A stretch of DNA of 64,000 bases from Pseudomonas sp. LS.1a (GCF_022533585.1 NZ_CP092827.1:5488001-5552000), one strand, 5' to 3'. Shown: positions 44,280 through 55,244, counted from the first letter of the stretch. The notes: a model not told the origin generated them from the letters alone. Translations and numbers: made by a program.

Positions 44280-45745
44280 CAATCTATTCCCAACTGATCC
44301 CACAGCTCATCGATACGGCGGGTGACGGCTTCGTCCTTGACGATGACCCGTCCCCATTCGCGTGTAGTCTCGCCCGGCCACTTGTGCGTGGCGTCCAGCC
44401 CCATCTTCGACCCCAGCCCGGATACCGGCGACGCGAAGTCCAGGTAGTCGATCGGGGTGTTGTCGATCATCACCGTATCACGCTTGGGGTCCATGCGCGT
44501 GGTGATGGCCCAGATCACATCGTTCCAGTCGCGGGCATTGATATCGTCATCGGTGACAATAACGAACTTGGTGTACATGAACTGTCGCAGGAACGACCAC
44601 ACACCCAACATCACGCGCTTGGCGTGGCCCGGGTACTGCTTCTTCATGGTCACCACCGCCATGCGGTAGGAGCAGCCTTCCGGCGGCAGGTAGAAGTCGA
44701 CGATTTCCGGGAACTGCTTCTGCAGGATCGGCACGAACACCTCGTTCAGCGCCACGCCGAGGATTGCCGGCTCATCTGGCGGGCGGCCGGTGTAGGTGCT
44801 GTGGTAGATCGGTTTCTGCCGGTGGGTGATGCGCTCGACGGTGAACACCGGGAAGCTGTCCACTTCGTTGTAGTAGCCGGTGTGGTCGCCGTACGGGCCT
44901 TCCGGGGCCATTTCGCCCGGGTGGATCACGCCTTCCAGGATGATTTCGGCGGTGGCCGGTACCTGCAGGTTGCTGCCCCGGCACTTGACCAGCTCGGTGC
45001 GGTTGCCGCGCAGCAGGCCGGCGAAGGCGTACTCGGAGAGGGTGTCCGGCACCGGGGTCACGGCGCCGAGGATGGTGGCCGGGTCAGCGCCCAGGGCCAC
45101 GGCGACCGGGAACGGCTGGCCAGGGTTCTTCTCGCACCACTCGCGGTAGTCCAGGGCACCGCCACGGTGGCTGAGCCAGCGCATGATGACCTTGTTGCGG
45201 CCGATCACCTGCTGGCGGTAGATGCCCAGGTTCTGGCGGTCCTTGTTCGGGCCGCGGGTGACGGTGAGGCCCCAGGTGATCAGCGGCGCCACGTCGCCCG
45301 GCCAGCAGTGCTGGATCGGCAGTGCGCCGAGGTCGACATCGTCCCCCTCGACCACCACTTCCTGACACACTGCGTCCTTGACCACTTTCGGCGCCATCGA
45401 CACGACTTTCTTGAAGATCGGCAGCTTGGACCAGGCATCCTTCAAGCCCTTCGGGGGCTCGGGTTCCTTGAGGAAGGCCAGCAGCTTGCCGATTTCCCGC
45501 AGTTCATCGACCGACTCGGCGCCCATGCCCATGGCCACGCGCTCCGGGGTGCCGAACAGGTTGCCCAGCACCGGGATGTCGAAGCCGGTCGGCTTTTCGA
45601 ACAGCAATGCAGGGCCCTTGGCACGCAGGGTGCGGTCGCAGACCTCGGTCATTTCCAGGACGGGGGAGATCGGAACCTGGATGCGCTTGAGTTCGCCGCG
45701 CTGTTCCAGGCCACGGATGAAGTCGCGCAAGTCGCGATACTGCAT
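44279..45745 (-). CDS. ubiD: 4-hydroxy-3-polyprenylbenzoate decarboxylase UbiD
   Basis: 488 aa. Decarboxylates the prenylated 4-hydroxybenzoate ring using prenylated FMN made by UbiX. Family regions: [39 protein letters not shown] (prFMN/metal site), [20 protein letters not shown], and the catalytic ERxxE region [16 protein letters not shown]. Full length. Upstream 83 bases then REP pair 14, so it starts its own transcript with the coupled reductase. Confidence 0.95.
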   Translation of the reverse strand: MQYRDLRDFIRGLEQRGELKRIQVPISPVLEMTEVCDRTLRAKGPALLFEKPTGFDIPVLGNLFGTPERVAMGMGAESVDELREIGKLLAFLKEPEPPKGLKDAWSKLPIFKKVVSMAPKVVKDAVCQEVVVEGDDVDLGALPIQHCWPGDVAPLITWGLTVTRGPNKDRQNLGIYRQQVIGRNKVIMRWLSHRGGALDYREWCEKNPGQPFPVAVALGADPATILGAVTPVPDTLSEYAFAGLLRGNRTELVKCRGSNLQVPATAEIILEGVIHPGEMAPEGPYGDHTGYYNEVDSFPVFTVERITHRQKPIYHSTYTGRPPDEPAILGVALNEVFVPILQKQFPEIVDFYLPPEGCSYRMAVVTMKKQYPGHAKRVMLGVWSFLRQFMYTKFVIVTDDDINARDWNDVIWAITTRMDPKRDTVMIDNTPIDYLDFASPVSGLGSKMGLDATHKWPGETTREWGRVIVKDEAVTRRIDELWDQLGID

Positions 45746-45826
45746 GCAGAAGCCTCATGTTGGCCGTATCGGTCGGGGGTGCAGAGTGTAGCGCCGTTCG
45801 GGCTTTGTTTGGGGGCAAAAATGCAT

Positions 45827-45928
45827 TGGGGCCGCTTCGCGCCCCTTCGCGGGCACGCCCGCTCCCACAAGGATCTCACTGAACCTGTGGGAGCGGGCGT
45901 GCCCGCGAAGGGCCGCAAAGCGGCCCCA
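45827..45928. repeat. Inverted REP pair 14, GGCACGCC subtype
   Basis: Arms 45827-45872 and 45892-45928, stem GCGGGCACGCCCGC, plus an outer GGGGCCGCTT/AAGCGGCCCC stem. A fourth stem subtype. Between rho and ubiD (both minus), 22 bases beyond the rho stop. Confidence 0.9.
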
Positions 45929-45950
45929 ATTACTGCCTGGCCTGAAACGC

Positions 45951-47210
<1,260 letters not shown>

Positions 47211-47335
47211 AAGGGGAATGACGTAATCATGTAAGAAGGGAGAATTAAGCTTCTGGCTTAATGAGGCCGCGCCGCTAGATGGCGACAGGATCGCGTACTG
47301 ATTCGAATTAGGGATGCTTCGGCGACGGCGTGTAG
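47211..47335 (-). promoter_or_regulatory. Pseudomon-Rho-type structured leader upstream of rho
   Basis: The rho leader contains a stem ATTAAGC (47244-47250) with GCTTAAT (47256-47262) and a GC-rich segment farther upstream (47264-47290). Pseudomonads carry the published Pseudomon-Rho conserved RNA motif here, thought to serve rho autoregulation; exact bounds are estimated. Upstream of it the gap to the terminator at 47507 (47336-47506) holds a candidate extended -10 (TGTTACAT, minus, about 47370) and REP pair 15. Confidence 0.6.
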
Positions 47336-47419
47336 AGGGCACTGGAAAAGCAGTGCGAGGCCGAATGTAACACTTGCTTTTTTCGACGTCTAGTGGTTTT
47401 GACCGGGTAAATCGTGCCA

Positions 47420-47493
47420 TGTGGGAGCGGGTTTACCCGAGAAGGCGGCAGCGGGTTCGGCATCGAATTCGCGGGTAAACCCGCTCCCACAGG
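47420..47493. repeat. REP pair 15, reversed order, shortened
   Basis: Left copy 47420-47444 (tail first; stem GGGTTTACCC followed by GAGAA instead of GCGAA) and right copy 47467-47493. The two face away from each other as in pair 12. Between trxA and rho promoters. Confidence 0.8.
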
Positions 47494-47506
47494 CCCTTCG
47501 GACAAA

Positions 47507-47537
47507 GAAAAGCCCCGCATCTGCGGGGCTTTTTCAC
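47507..47537 (-). terminator. Rho-independent terminator of trxA
   Basis: Stem AAAAGCCCCGCA with TGCGGGGCTTTTT, tetraloop-like TC; on minus followed by TTTTCTTTG. Starts right after the trxA stop. Its T-run on the plus strand also makes it potentially bidirectional. Confidence 0.92.
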
Positions 47538-47538
47538 A

Positions 47539-47865
47539 TCACAGGTGGGCGTCGAGGAACGCGGCCAGCTGCGATTTGGACAGGGCGCCGACCTTGGTGG
47601 CTTCGACGTTGCCGTTCTTGAACAGCATCAGCGTCGGGATACCACGCACACCGTGCTTGGCCGGGGTTTCCTGGTTCTCGTCGATGTTCAGCTTGGCGAC
47701 GGTCAGTTTGCCCTCGTAGGTAGCAGCGATGTCGTCCAGAACCGGAGCGATCATCTTGCATGGGCCGCACCATTCAGCCCAGTAGTCGACCAGCACCGGG
47801 CCTTGAGCCTGCAGTACGTCGGCTTCGAAGCTGGCGTCGGTGACGTGTTTGATTTTGTCGCTCAT
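47539..47865 (-). CDS. trxA: Thioredoxin 1
   Basis: 108 aa; ATG 47863-47865 ([13 protein letters not shown]) after TTGGAG. Active-site WCGPC with Cys33 and Cys36, preceded by [20 protein letters not shown], and the cis-Pro loop [11 protein letters not shown]. Reduces disulfides of cytosolic enzymes. Placed back to back with ppx across a 256-base gap. Confidence 0.97.
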   Translation of the reverse strand: MSDKIKHVTDASFEADVLQAQGPVLVDYWAEWCGPCKMIAPVLDDIAATYEGKLTVAKLNIDENQETPAKHGVRGIPTLMLFKNGNVEATKVGALSKSQLAAFLDAHL

Positions 47866-47985
47866 GGAAATCTCCAAGGTCGTAAGCAATAAAAAACGTT
47901 GCCCATCATAGCCGCACCCGTCTCCTACAGGAAGTCGCGGACGATTGAGTGTAACTATAGTTGTGCAAGACGCCGCGAATCGAAA

Positions 47986-48003
47986 CCGTCATACGAGTGT
48001 CAT
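47986..48003 (+). promoter_or_regulatory. Candidate Pho box upstream of ppx
   Basis: CCGTCAT-ACGA-GTGTCAT: two 7-base units spaced by 4, each 6/7 to CTGTCAT, the PhoB box layout. It ends 118 bases before the ppx ATG. No good -10 lies 10 bases downstream, so the exact promoter is unclear. The rest of the gap (47866-48121) shows nothing further. Confidence 0.55.
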
Positions 48004-48121
48004 AGCATCGAATGGCACATTGCCTTGCATCAAGGCCAGCACAACGGCTGAGTGTCACGCGTTGGCGATAGCCTGCTATCGTGGCACGATTGCCGGGTTA
48101 ACGACCGAGAAAAACCAGATC

Positions 48122-49624
48122 ATGCCGCATACCATCGCGAAGAACCTGTCCCTGATCGCCGCCATCGACCTTGGCTCCAACAGCTTTCACATGGTCGTGG
48201 CCAAGGCCCACCATACCGAAATCCGCATTCTCGAGCGGCTCGGCGAGAAGGTTCAGTTGGCCGCCGGCATCGACGAAGAGCGCATGCTCAGCGAAGAAGC
48301 CATGGAACGAGGCCTGGACTGCCTCAAGCGCTTTTCCCAGCTGATCAACGGCATGCCGGCAGGCTCGGTACGCATCGTCGGCACCAACGCCTTGCGCGAA
48401 GCGCGCAACCGCAACGAATTCATCCAGCGCGCCGAAGCCATCCTCGGCCACCCGATCGAGGTGATCTCCGGCCGTGAAGAAGCGCGCCTGATCTACCTGG
48501 GCGTGTCGCACACCCTGGCCGACACCCCGGGCAAACGCCTGGTGGCCGACATCGGCGGCGGCAGTACCGAGTTCATCATCGGCCAGCGCTTCGAGCCGCT
48601 GCTGCGCGAAAGCCTGCAGATGGGCTGCGTCAGCTTCACCCAGCGCTACTTCCGCGACGGCAAGATCACCCCGGCCCGCTACGCCCAGGCCTACACTGCT
48701 GCGCGCCTGGAACTGATGAGCATCGAGAATGCCCTGCACCGTCTGACCTGGGACGAGGCCATCGGCTCGTCCGGCACCATTCGCGCCATCGGCGCCGCCA
48801 TCAAGGCTGGCGGCCTGGGCAATGGCGAGGTCAACGCCGAGGGGCTGGCCTGGGTCAAGCGCAAACTGTTCAAGCTGGGCGAGGTCGACAAGATCGACTT
48901 CGAAGGCGTCAAGCCGGACCGCCGCACCATCTTCCCGGCGGGCCTGGCGATTCTCGAAGCGATCTTCGATGCCCTGGAACTGCAACGCATGGACCACTGC
49001 GACGGTGCCCTGCGCGAAGGCGTGCTGTTCGACCTGCTGGGCCGCCACCACCACGAAGACGTGCGCGAACGCACCCTGAACTCGCTGATGGAACGCTACC
49101 ACGTGGACCAGGGCCAGGCCGCGCGCGTCGAGCGCAAGGCCTTGCACGCCTTCGACCAGGTGGCCGACGCGTGGGACCTGAAAGACGGGAACTGGCGCGA
49201 TCTACTCGGCTGGGCAGCGAAAGTGCACGAAATCGGCCTGGATATCGCCCACTACCACTACCACAAGCACGGCGCCTACCTGATCGAGCACTCCGACCTG
49301 TCGGGCTTCTCCCGCGAGGACCAGCAGATGATGGCCTTGCTGGTGCGCGGCCACCGCCGCAACATCCCCAAGGACAAGATCGCCGAGCTGGGTGAGGAAG
49401 GGGTCAAGCTGCTGCGCCTGTGCGTGCTGCTGCGCTTCGCCATCCTGTTCCACCACATCCGTGGCAACCAGCAGATGCCGAAGGTCGAGCTCAAGGCTGC
49501 CGACAGCAGCCTCGATGTGGCCTTCCCGGAGGGCTGGCTGGAACAGAACCAGCTGACCCAGGCCGACTTCGCCAACGAGGCAGAGTGGCTGGCCCGGGTC
49601 GGCTTCGTCCTCAGCGTACGTTGA
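48122..49624 (+). CDS. ppx: Exopolyphosphatase Ppx
   Basis: 500 aa; ATG 48122 ([20 protein letters not shown]) gives the typical length; the 59 upstream codons are not coding. ASKHA fold: phosphate-1 motif [16 protein letters not shown], and [18 protein letters not shown], then the C-terminal HD-like part ([20 protein letters not shown]). Releases phosphate from long polyphosphate. Converges with ppk and overlaps it by 14 bases. Confidence 0.95.
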   Translation: MPHTIAKNLSLIAAIDLGSNSFHMVVAKAHHTEIRILERLGEKVQLAAGIDEERMLSEEAMERGLDCLKRFSQLINGMPAGSVRIVGTNALREARNRNEFIQRAEAILGHPIEVISGREEARLIYLGVSHTLADTPGKRLVADIGGGSTEFIIGQRFEPLLRESLQMGCVSFTQRYFRDGKITPARYAQAYTAARLELMSIENALHRLTWDEAIGSSGTIRAIGAAIKAGGLGNGEVNAEGLAWVKRKLFKLGEVDKIDFEGVKPDRRTIFPAGLAILEAIFDALELQRMDHCDGALREGVLFDLLGRHHHEDVRERTLNSLMERYHVDQGQAARVERKALHAFDQVADAWDLKDGNWRDLLGWAAKVHEIGLDIAHYHYHKHGAYLIEHSDLSGFSREDQQMMALLVRGHRRNIPKDKIAELGEEGVKLLRLCVLLRFAILFHHIRGNQQMPKVELKAADSSLDVAFPEGWLEQNQLTQADFANEAEWLARVGFVLSVR

Positions 49625-51854
49625 GGACCGGGTTGCTCAGGCGCTCCAGCAGGGTCGCCTGGGCACTGCGCGGGTTCTGGTTGCCGGTCGGCGTGCTGCG
49701 CACGTAGCGCCCGTCCGGCTGCAGGGTCCAGGCGTGGGTGTTGTCGGTCAGGTAGCCTTCCAGTTCCTTCTTCACCCGCAGCAACAGCTTCTTGCCTTCC
49801 ACCGGGAAGCAGGTCTCGACGCGCTTGTCGAGGTTGCGTTCCATCCAGTCGGCACTGGACAGGTAGATCTGCTCTTCGCCGCCATTGAGGAAGTAGAACA
49901 CCCGGGTGTGTTCGAGGAAGCGGCCGATGATCGAGCGCACCTGGATGTTGTGGGAAACCCCCGGAATGCCTGGGCGCAGGCAGCACATGCCACGCACCAC
50001 CAGGTCGATCTTCACGCCCGACTGGCTGGCCTTGTACAGCGCCTTGATGACCTTGGCGTCGGTCAGCGAGTTGAACTTGGCAATGATATGCGCCGGCTTG
50101 CCTTCGAGGGCGAACTGGGTTTCCCGCGCGATCATGTCGAGCATGCCCTTCTTCAGGGTGAACGGCGCGTGCAGCAGTTTCTTCATGCGCAGGGTCTTGC
50201 CCATACCGATCAACTGGCTGAACAGCTTGCCGACGTCCTCGGTGAGGGCGTCGTCGGAGGTCAGCAGGCTGTAGTCGGTGTACAGGCGGGCGTTGCCGGC
50301 GTGGTAGTTGCCGGTGCCCAGGTGCGCATAACGCACGATCTCGCCCTGCTCGCGACGCAGGATCAGCATCATCTTGGCGTGGGTCTTGAAGCCGACCACA
50401 CCGTAGATCACCACCGCACCGGCAGCCTGCAGGCGGCTGGCCATCTGCAGGTTGGACTCTTCGTCGAAGCGCGCCCGCAGCTCGATCACCGCGGTGACCT
50501 CCTTGCCGTTACGCGCCGCGTCCACCAGCGCGTCGACGATTTCCGAGTTGGCTCCGGAACGGTACAGGGTCTGGCGCACGGCAAGCACGTGCGGGTCCTT
50601 GGCGGCCTGGCGCAGCAGGTCGATCACCGGGGTGAAGGACTCGAACGGGTGCATCAGCAGGATGTCCTGCTTGCCGATCACGCTGAAGATGTTGTCGGCG
50701 TTCTGCAGCAGCTTGGGGATCGCCGGGGTGAACGGGGTGTACTGCAGCTCGGGATGGCTGTCCAGGCCGGTGATGCTGAACAGGCGGGTAAGGTTGACCG
50801 GGCCGTTGACCTGGTACAGCTCGCTTTCGCTGAGGCTGAACTGCTTGAGCAGGTAGTCCGACAGGTGTTTCGGGCAGGTGTCGGCCACCTCCAGGCGCAC
50901 GGCGTCACCATAGCGGCGCGAGAACAGCTCACCTCGCAGGGCGCGGGCCAGGTCGTCGACTTCTTCGGAGTCCAGCGCCAGGTCGGCGTTACGGGTCAGG
51001 CGGAACTGGTAGCAGCCTTTCACCTTCATGCCCTGGAACAGGTCGTCGGCGTGCGCGTGGATCATCGACGACAGGAACACGTAGTTGGCGCCTGGCCCCC
51101 CCACATCTTCCGGCACGCGGATGACCCGCGGCAGCAGGCGCGGGGCCGGGATGATCGCCAGGCCCGAATCGCGGCCAAAGGCGTCGACACCTTCAAGCTC
51201 GACGATAAAGTTGAGGCTCTTGTTCACCAGCAGCGGGAACGGGTGGGTCGGGTCCAGGCCGATCGGGGTGATGATCGGGGCGATTTCGTCGCGGAAGTAA
51301 CGGCGCACCCAGGTCTTGAGCTTGGGTGTCCAGTAACGGCGGCGGATGAAGCGGATATGGTGTTTTTCCAGCTCGGGCAGCAGCACGTCGTTGAGGATTG
51401 CGTACTGGCGCTCTACTTCGCTGTGCACCAGGTCGCTGATGCGCGCCAGTGCCTGGTGCGGCTGCAGGCCATCGGCGCCGGCCTGTTCACGGGCGAAGTT
51501 GATCTGCTTCTTCAGGCCGGCGACACGGATCTCGAAGAACTCGTCGAGGTTGCTGGAGAAGATCAACAGGAACTTGAGGCGTTCGAGCAGCGGATAGTTC
51601 TCGTCCAGCGCCTGTTCCAGCACACGGATATTGAATTGCAGCTGCGAGAGCTCGCGATGAATGTACAGGCTGCTGTCGTCCAGGCCTGGGACGATGATCG
51701 CCGGGGCCGGTGCGGGCGCCGGAGCCGCAGGCTCTGCCACCGGTTCTGCCGCAGGCACGGGCGTCGGCGGCAGGTCTGGCGGGGTCTGCACCATCTCTTC
51801 GGGGATTTCCTGAGCATCCTTGATCGCGACAGGGGTTAGCACTTCATTATTCAT
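49611..51854 (-). CDS. ppk: Polyphosphate kinase Ppk1
   Basis: 747 aa. Makes polyphosphate from ATP. Domains: N ([20 protein letters not shown]), head, C1 with the phosphorylated His in [18 protein letters not shown], and C2 ([20 protein letters not shown]). The N-terminus has an Ala/Pro-rich extension (about residues 24-57) that most family members lack or have shorter. Start at ATG 51852-51854 with CAGGAAC upstream. A candidate Pho box and -10 lie at 51900-51933 (minus). Confidence 0.95.
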   Translation of the reverse strand: MNNEVLTPVAIKDAQEIPEEMVQTPPDLPPTPVPAAEPVAEPAAPAPAPAPAIIVPGLDDSSLYIHRELSQLQFNIRVLEQALDENYPLLERLKFLLIFSSNLDEFFEIRVAGLKKQINFAREQAGADGLQPHQALARISDLVHSEVERQYAILNDVLLPELEKHHIRFIRRRYWTPKLKTWVRRYFRDEIAPIITPIGLDPTHPFPLLVNKSLNFIVELEGVDAFGRDSGLAIIPAPRLLPRVIRVPEDVGGPGANYVFLSSMIHAHADDLFQGMKVKGCYQFRLTRNADLALDSEEVDDLARALRGELFSRRYGDAVRLEVADTCPKHLSDYLLKQFSLSESELYQVNGPVNLTRLFSITGLDSHPELQYTPFTPAIPKLLQNADNIFSVIGKQDILLMHPFESFTPVIDLLRQAAKDPHVLAVRQTLYRSGANSEIVDALVDAARNGKEVTAVIELRARFDEESNLQMASRLQAAGAVVIYGVVGFKTHAKMMLILRREQGEIVRYAHLGTGNYHAGNARLYTDYSLLTSDDALTEDVGKLFSQLIGMGKTLRMKKLLHAPFTLKKGMLDMIARETQFALEGKPAHIIAKFNSLTDAKVIKALYKASQSGVKIDLVVRGMCCLRPGIPGVSHNIQVRSIIGRFLEHTRVFYFLNGGEEQIYLSSADWMERNLDKRVETCFPVEGKKLLLRVKKELEGYLTDNTHAWTLQPDGRYVRSTPTGNQNPRSAQATLLERLSNPVLNVR

Positions 51855-51899
51855 CTGGCGTTCCTGAGGACGTTAACGCCCTATCATCAATTGAGCGGC

Positions 51900-51933
51900 A
51901 AGATAAGCGCCCATTATGACGCCTGTGTTACAC
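51900..51933 (-). promoter_or_regulatory. Candidate Pho box and -10 element upstream of ppk
   Basis: On minus: GTGTAAC-ACAG-GCGTCAT (51933-51916; 4/7 and 5/7 to CTGTCAT), then exactly 10 bases, then TATCTT (51905-51900), which is the spacing of PhoB-dependent promoters such as pstS. The transcript would start about 40 bases before the ppk ATG. Weaker box match than at ppx but better promoter geometry. Confidence 0.5.
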
Positions 51934-52067
51934 ACCAGGGCAAGCCATGGCGCATGGCTTCTGGCATTCTCCGAGCAGGAATTGTTCATGTCGAGACACA
52001 TTTGGACACTTTCACGAACGCGCGCGAAGGGGTAGGCTTCGCGTTCATTTCGCCAGCACCTCAGAAA

Positions 52068-52712
52068 ATGCTTCAACAATTCCTGCAGGATTTCGGCTAC
52101 TTCGCCCTTTTTCTAGGCACCTTCTTCGAAGGCGAGACCATTCTGGTGCTTGCGGGGTTCCTTGCGTTCCGCGGTTACATGGACATCAATCTGGTGTGCC
52201 TGGTGGCGTTTTTCGGCAGCTATGCCGGCGACCAGCTGTGGTACTTCATGGGCCGTCGCCACGGGCGCAGGATCCTGGCACGCAAACCACGCTGGCAGGC
52301 GATGGGTGACCGGGCGCTGGACCACATCCGTCGCCACCCCGACATCTGGGTACTGAGTTTCCGCTTCGTCTATGGCCTGCGCACGGTCATGCCGGTGGCC
52401 ATTGGTCTGTCTGGCTACCCGCCACGCCGCTACCTGCTGCTGAACGGTATCGGCGCGGCCATCTGGGCAGTGGCCCTGGGCGCGGCCGCGTATCACTTCG
52501 GCGCCATCCTCGAAGGCCTGCTGGGCAATGTGAAGCGCTACGAGCTATGGGTGCTCGGCGGCCTGCTGGCGCTGGGCGGCCTGCTGTGGCTGCGCCGGCG
52601 CTTCCGCACGTTGCGCGCGGAGCGCAAGGCGGCGGGCATGCCCCAGGCCCCAGAGGCTGAGCAGGCTGTAAGCCACGAGCAGGAACCAGGCCAGCGGCAC
52701 GACCACCGCTAA
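52068..52712 (+). CDS. DedA family membrane protein
   Basis: 214 aa from ATG 52068 (MLQQFLQDFGYFALFLGTFF); ribosome site weak. DedA/SNARE-associated fold: FGYFALFLGTFFEGETILVLAGF, FFGSYAGDQLWYFMGRRHG, and the conserved FRFVYGLRTVMPVAIGLSG. These inner-membrane proteins include lipid flippases such as undecaprenyl phosphate carriers. The last 56 codons overlap the 3' end of the convergent desaturase gene. Confidence 0.88.
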   Translation: MLQQFLQDFGYFALFLGTFFEGETILVLAGFLAFRGYMDINLVCLVAFFGSYAGDQLWYFMGRRHGRRILARKPRWQAMGDRALDHIRRHPDIWVLSFRFVYGLRTVMPVAIGLSGYPPRRYLLLNGIGAAIWAVALGAAAYHFGAILEGLLGNVKRYELWVLGGLLALGGLLWLRRRFRTLRAERKAAGMPQAPEAEQAVSHEQEPGQRHDHR

Positions 52713-53840
52713 GCCCAGTGCGCCGGCCAGGTACAGCGCCGGCGCATTCGCCAACAGCCGTACCCACTCCAGGCGCACGGCCCATGGCCGGTTCTCCAGC
52801 AGCGCGCCCAGCACGAACAAACCAAACGCCATCAGCGCCCAGCCGAGTACCAGTGCGGCGGTTGGCACGCGCTCGGCCACATCCATCAGGTAGCTGCCCA
52901 GCGCCACGTAAACCACGAATTGCGCCGCCACATAGGCCTGCTGCGCGCGGCCCAGGGCCACCTCGAACTTGCGAAACAACGCCAGGTCCTGCTTGGCCTG
53001 TGGGTAGCGTGCGGCCACATCGGCCGGGCGCCAGCCGGTGGGCATGAACCAGATACGCAGCTTGTCCCACAGGCTGCCGGCGCGCCGGGCATCGTGCCAG
53101 AGCTGGGCATAGAACTGCAGGTTGGCCCACAACGGGTTCCAGCTGGCCAGCGGCGTGGTCACCCCGAACACCACCGGTTCGGCGGGGTCCTCCTCTTTGA
53201 AGGTGCCGAACAGACGGTCCCAGAGAATGAACACGCCGCCATAATTGCGATCCAAGTAAGCAGGATTTTGCGCATGGTGGACGCGATGGTTGGATGGCGT
53301 GATCAACACCCACTCGAGCCAGCCCAGCTTGGGAATGTGCCGGGTATGCACCCAGAACTGGTACAGCAGGTTGAGCGAGGCCACCGTGATGAACACCAGC
53401 GGTGGCACACCGAGCAACGCCAGCGGCAGGTAGAACAGCCACGAGAAGATGAACCCGCTGCTGGTCTGGCGCAGCGCCGTGGTGAGGTTGTACTCCTCGC
53501 TCTGGTGATGCACCGAGTGCGCAGCCCACAGCACGTTGCGCTCGTGGCCAAGACGGTGCAGCCAGTAGTAGCAGAAGTCATACAGGACAAAGGCCAGCAG
53601 CCACACCCACCAGGCCTGCGGTGGCAGGCGCAGCAGCGCCAGGTGCTCGAACGCCAGGGCATAGGTCACCAGCCCTACCCCTTTGGTCAGCAAGCCGGTA
53701 CTGGTCGACAGCGCGCCGGTGCTGAGGCTGTTGATCGAGTCGGCCAGGGTGAAGTTGCGCTGGCCACGTACGCGGTCAGCCACCAGCTCGACGGCGATCA
53801 GCACGAAGAAGAACGGCACGGCCAGCAGGATCAGGTCCAT
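52545..53840 (-). CDS. Sterol desaturase/fatty acid hydroxylase superfamily membrane protein
   Basis: 431 aa. His-box di-iron membrane oxidase: HRLGHE near 116-121 and AAHSVHHQSEEYN just after, TPSNHRVHHAQNPAYLDRNYGG further on. Helices flank them (LLAVPFFFVLIAVELVA; ALGLAVVVPLAWFLLVAYSLL). Substrate lipid unknown. The frame continues 168 bases into the DedA gene on the other strand; the part before that already contains the full fold, so the last 30 residues (Ala/Gln/Arg-rich) may be a dispensable extension. Confidence 0.9.
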   Translation of the reverse strand: MDLILLAVPFFFVLIAVELVADRVRGQRNFTLADSINSLSTGALSTSTGLLTKGVGLVTYALAFEHLALLRLPPQAWWVWLLAFVLYDFCYYWLHRLGHERNVLWAAHSVHHQSEEYNLTTALRQTSSGFIFSWLFYLPLALLGVPPLVFITVASLNLLYQFWVHTRHIPKLGWLEWVLITPSNHRVHHAQNPAYLDRNYGGVFILWDRLFGTFKEEDPAEPVVFGVTTPLASWNPLWANLQFYAQLWHDARRAGSLWDKLRIWFMPTGWRPADVAARYPQAKQDLALFRKFEVALGRAQQAYVAAQFVVYVALGSYLMDVAERVPTAALVLGWALMAFGLFVLGALLENRPWAVRLEWVRLLANAPALYLAGALGLAVVVPLAWFLLVAYSLLSLWGLGHARRLALRAQRAEAPAQPQQAAQRQQAAEHP

Positions 53841-53952
53841 GGGTACGACCTCAGACGTTATCCGCCAAGATTAGGCCGCGCTCGCAGGAATCCCTATGGC
53901 TACATCTGCCAAACTAGAGGACATTTAGCGCCTCGACACTGGAGTAAAAAGC

Positions 53953-54612
53953 ATGACAAAAAAAGTAGCGGTGATTCTTTCCGGCTGTGGCGTTTATGAC
54001 GGCGCCGAAATCCACGAAAGCGTGATCACCCTGCTGCGCCTCGACCAGCGTGGTGCGCAGGTGCAGTGCTTCGCGCCGAACATTGCGCAGATGCATGTGA
54101 TCAACCACCTGACTGGCGAGGAAATGCCCGAGTCGCGCAATGTGCTGGTGGAGTCGGCGCGCATTGCCCGCGGTGAGGTCAAGGACATCCGCGAAGCCAA
54201 GGCCGAAGACTTCGATGCGCTGATCGTGCCGGGCGGTTTCGGGGCGGCGAAGAACCTGTCCAACTTTGCCGTGGAAGGCGCCAACTGCAGCGTCCACCCG
54301 GATGTGCTGGCCCTGGCCGAAGCCTTTGCCGACGCCTGCAAGCCGGTTGGCCTGATCTGCATCTCGCCGGCGCTGGCGGCGAAGATCTACGGGCCAGGCG
54401 TGGTCTGCACCATTGGTAGCGACGCCGGCACTGCGGCGGCCGTGACGAAGATGGGTGGCACCCATGAAGAGTGCGATGTGCACGATATTGTCGAGGACAT
54501 CCAGCGCAAGCTGGTGACTACCCCGGCATACATGGAGGCCAAGTCGATCAGTGAAGCGGCTGGCGGGATCTACAAGCTGGTGGATCGGGTGCTGGAGCTG
54601 ACCCACGAGTAA
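53953..54612 (+). CDS. elbB: Isoprenoid biosynthesis glyoxalase ElbB
   Basis: 219 aa, ATG after CTGGAG. DJ-1/PfpI-like fold: VAVILSGCGVYDGAEIHES, DALIVPGGFGAAKNLSNFA, GLICISPALAAKIYG and GTHEECDVHDIVEDIQRKL (Cys and His of a glyoxalase-type site). Converts glyoxal-like compounds in vitro; the historic isoprenoid link is not resolved. Single gene followed by a REP pair. Confidence 0.93.
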   Translation: MTKKVAVILSGCGVYDGAEIHESVITLLRLDQRGAQVQCFAPNIAQMHVINHLTGEEMPESRNVLVESARIARGEVKDIREAKAEDFDALIVPGGFGAAKNLSNFAVEGANCSVHPDVLALAEAFADACKPVGLICISPALAAKIYGPGVVCTIGSDAGTAAAVTKMGGTHEECDVHDIVEDIQRKLVTTPAYMEAKSISEAAGGIYKLVDRVLELTHE

Positions 54613-54641
54613 CGGGTGCAAGATTCAGAATCTGACGCGGT

Positions 54642-54761
54642 CCCTGTGGGAGCGGCCTTGTGTCGCGAAAGGGCCGCAGCGCGGCCCCGGCAATTTATGC
54701 GGCGATGCTGAAATCCTGGGGCCGCTTCGCGGCCCTTTCGCGACACAAGGCCGCTCCCACA
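54642..54761. repeat. REP pair 16, reversed order, GACACAAGGC subtype
   Basis: Tail-first left copy (54642-54688, CCTGTGGGAGCGGCCTTGTG) and right copy (54717-54761), with outer GGGCCGC/GCGGCCC stems. Faces away from its partner, like pairs 12 and 15. Between convergent elbB and the YaiI-type gene. Confidence 0.88.
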
Positions 54762-54791
54762 CGTCGCACCCACCCCGCCAGCAGGGTCGCT

Positions 54792-55244
54792 TCAGGGTTT
54801 GGATAACCGGGCAATGATCCGGTCCAGCGCATTGGCAAACGCCTGCTTCTCACGCTCGCCATAAGGCGCCTGCCCTCCCCCCACCTGGCCCTGCTCGCGC
54901 AGCTCGGTGAACAGGTTGCGCGCAGCCAGGCGGTCGCCCATGTTGCGCTCGTCGAACTCGCGCCCGCGCGGGTCCAGCGCCGCCACGCCCTTTTTCACCA
55001 GGCGGTCGGCCAACGGCACGTCACTGCAGATCACCAGCTCGCCGGGCACGGCGTGCTCCACCAGGTAATCGTCGGCCGCGTCCATGCCGCTGGGCACCAC
55101 GATCAGGCGCACGATCGCGAACGCCGGTTTGGCCACAGCCTGGCCCGCCACCATCACCACCTCGAACTTGCGCTTGAGGGCGAACTTGACGATCAGATCC
55201 TTGGCCGCCTTGGGGCAGGCGTCGGCATCGATCCAAACACGCAT
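54792..55244 (-). CDS. YaiI/YqxD family (DUF188) protein
   Basis: 150 aa; ATG 55242-55244 (MRVWIDADACPKAAKD) with GAGG upstream. PIN-like nuclease-type fold with the acidic DADACP start, ADDYLVEHAVPGELVICSD and LDPRGREFDERNMGDRL. Predicted but unproven nuclease or RNA-related protein. Divergent from cyaA across 169 bases in which I see no clear promoter. Confidence 0.88.
   Translation of the reverse strand: MRVWIDADACPKAAKDLIVKFALKRKFEVVMVAGQAVAKPAFAIVRLIVVPSGMDAADDYLVEHAVPGELVICSDVPLADRLVKKGVAALDPRGREFDERNMGDRLAARNLFTELREQGQVGGGQAPYGEREKQAFANALDRIIARLSKP

Noticed and set aside
49734..51839. A 701-codon plus-strand frame over ppk
   Set aside because: Antisense shadow; no start signal or family resemblance.
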